The position numbers and the translations under genes were made by a program. From an uncultured Chryseolinea sp. (GTDB lineage: Bacteria; Bacteroidota; Bacteroidia; Cytophagales; Cyclobacteriaceae), in contig CAMLER010000300.1 in the NCBI GenBank assembly GCA_946478915.1, forward strand, positions 1-6,465: 6,465 nt of DNA, in the 5' to 3' direction. A model generated the notes under the pieces. It made no database searches, had not been told where the DNA came from, and saw nothing but the letters and a program-made list of their open reading frames with translations. Shown here in pieces: positions 5,911 to 6,465 of the stretch. Position 1 is the first letter of the stretch. The number at the start of each line of letters is the position of its first letter.

Positions 5911-6195
5911 CGGACGTCCCTTTTGATCCCGTCATCCTGAGCGTGTGCCGCATTACAGAATCTCATTGTAATGCCACTCCAGGGCGTGCAACTCTTGCGA
6001 AGGATCCCGTGGAAGTCTCTGGCTCTTTTAGGTTCCGGGACTCAATTTTTTTCTAGAGTACGCATCGAACGGATTTTTTTGATAAATATGCATTCGATTC
6101 ATTCCAGCATGAATGGCCCCAGGGCGAAGTGATATTGCTGAAGACGTGAACACTTGTAAAGCTCCCTTTGAGGTCTTTGAATTTGCAAGGGAGAC
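5911..6195. repeat. Non-coding tandem repeat, full copy (285 bp)
   Basis: It runs from CGGACGTCCC to just before the next CGGACG at 6196. Against the following copy I count about 23 substitutions and 3 single-base indels over some 270 bases, i.e. about 90% identity. Single-base indels and no three-base pattern argue against coding. Landmarks include GTCATCCTGAGCG (5931-5943) and GCGAAGGATCCC (5997-6008), a pair of blocks resembling dispersed intergenic repeats I recall from other Bacteroidota. A hairpin AGTCTCTGG/CCGGGACT (6014-6022/6035-6042) is followed by CAA and seven T. Two small hairpins lie at 6097-6114 and 6123-6139. The short ORFs here are on both strands and match no family I recognise. 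Confidence 0.8.
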
Positions 6196-6465
6196 CGGAC
6201 GCCCTCTTTTGATCCCGTCATCCTGAGCGTCTGCCGCATTACCGAATTTCATTGTGATATCACTCCAGGGCGCGCAACTCCTGCGAAGGATCCCGCGGAA
6301 GTCTCTGGCTCCTTTAGGTACCTGGACTCAATCTTTTTTCTAGAGTACGCATCGAACGGATTTTGTTGATAATTACGCATTGGATTCATTCCAGCATGAA
6401 TGGCCCTAGAGCGAAGTGATATCGCTGAAGGCGTGCAACACTTGTAAAGCTCCCCTTGAGGTCTT
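6196..6465. repeat. Non-coding tandem repeat, second long copy, cut by the window edge
   Basis: It follows the previous copy directly, with an offset of 286 bases at GTCATCCTGAGCG (6217) and 288 at the final GGTCTT (6460-6465). The last 18 or so bases of the unit (matching 6178-6195) would lie beyond the window, so the array probably continues. The hairpin ATTCAT/ATGAAT is conserved at 6384-6401. The stem AGCGA/TCGCT at 6410-6426 keeps pairing despite two changes. This copy also has a 10-bp palindrome GTGATATCAC (6254-6263) that the first copy lacks. No gene seen. Confidence 0.8.

Noticed and set aside
5856..6056. Plus-strand 66-codon reading frame in the repeat region
   Set aside because: It spans the junction between the truncated and full repeat copies, shows no recognisable domain, and indels between repeat copies break any shared frame.
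6028..6252. Minus-strand 74-codon reading frame in the repeat region
   Set aside because: It crosses two repeat copies, and single-base indels between copies mean the frame is not conserved. No family resemblance is visible.
5854..6465. CRISPR array or insertion sequence
   Set aside because: The repeats are about 287 bp with no short repeat-spacer pattern. There is no transposase reading frame, no clear terminal inverted repeats and no target-site duplication.

Overview
The window looks like a Bacteroidota chromosome, probably Cytophagales or Chitinophagales. It carries the C-terminal part of a SusD/RagB nutrient-binding lipoprotein. The genes lack clear Shine-Dalgarno sequences. Two promoters fit the Bacteroidota-type TTG / TAnnTTTG pattern. 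The sensor kinase has the usual Bacteroidota layout of signal peptide, TPR array, membrane helix and HisKA_3 kinase. The exact genus cannot be read from the sequence.

Left part, plus strand (1-1694): the end of a SusD-like gene, cut by the window edge, is followed by a strong terminator-like hairpin. After it comes a secreted NodB/CE4-type polysaccharide deacetylase. This looks like the tail of a glycan-utilisation locus; the SusC partner would lie upstream, outside the window. A hairpin at 1693-1761 separates the deacetylase from the convergent minus-strand genes.

Middle part, minus strand (5783 down to 1774): a TPR sensor histidine kinase, a NarL/LuxR-type response regulator and an OmpA-family envelope protein lie in that order. 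The key observation is that the response regulator and ompA-like genes are preceded by the same cis-regulatory module. In each, a 16-bp palindrome (TATAACTTAAGTTATA, or the same with one change) directly abuts a TTG element, and exactly 20 bp further on lies a TAnnTTTG-like -7 box. The copy in front of the regulator gene overlaps the stop codon of the kinase gene. The simplest reading is a self-regulating two-component system whose regulator binds its own promoter and that of the adjacent OmpA-like peptidoglycan-anchoring protein. This is inference from the sequence; binding is not shown.

Right part (5784-6465): no credible gene. After a short leader region for the kinase there is a tandem array of non-coding repeats with a period of about 286-288 bp. 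It consists of an internally deleted partial copy, one full copy, and one copy cut by the window edge. The two long copies are about 90% identical by hand alignment and contain small hairpins, one of which keeps its pairing through two base changes.
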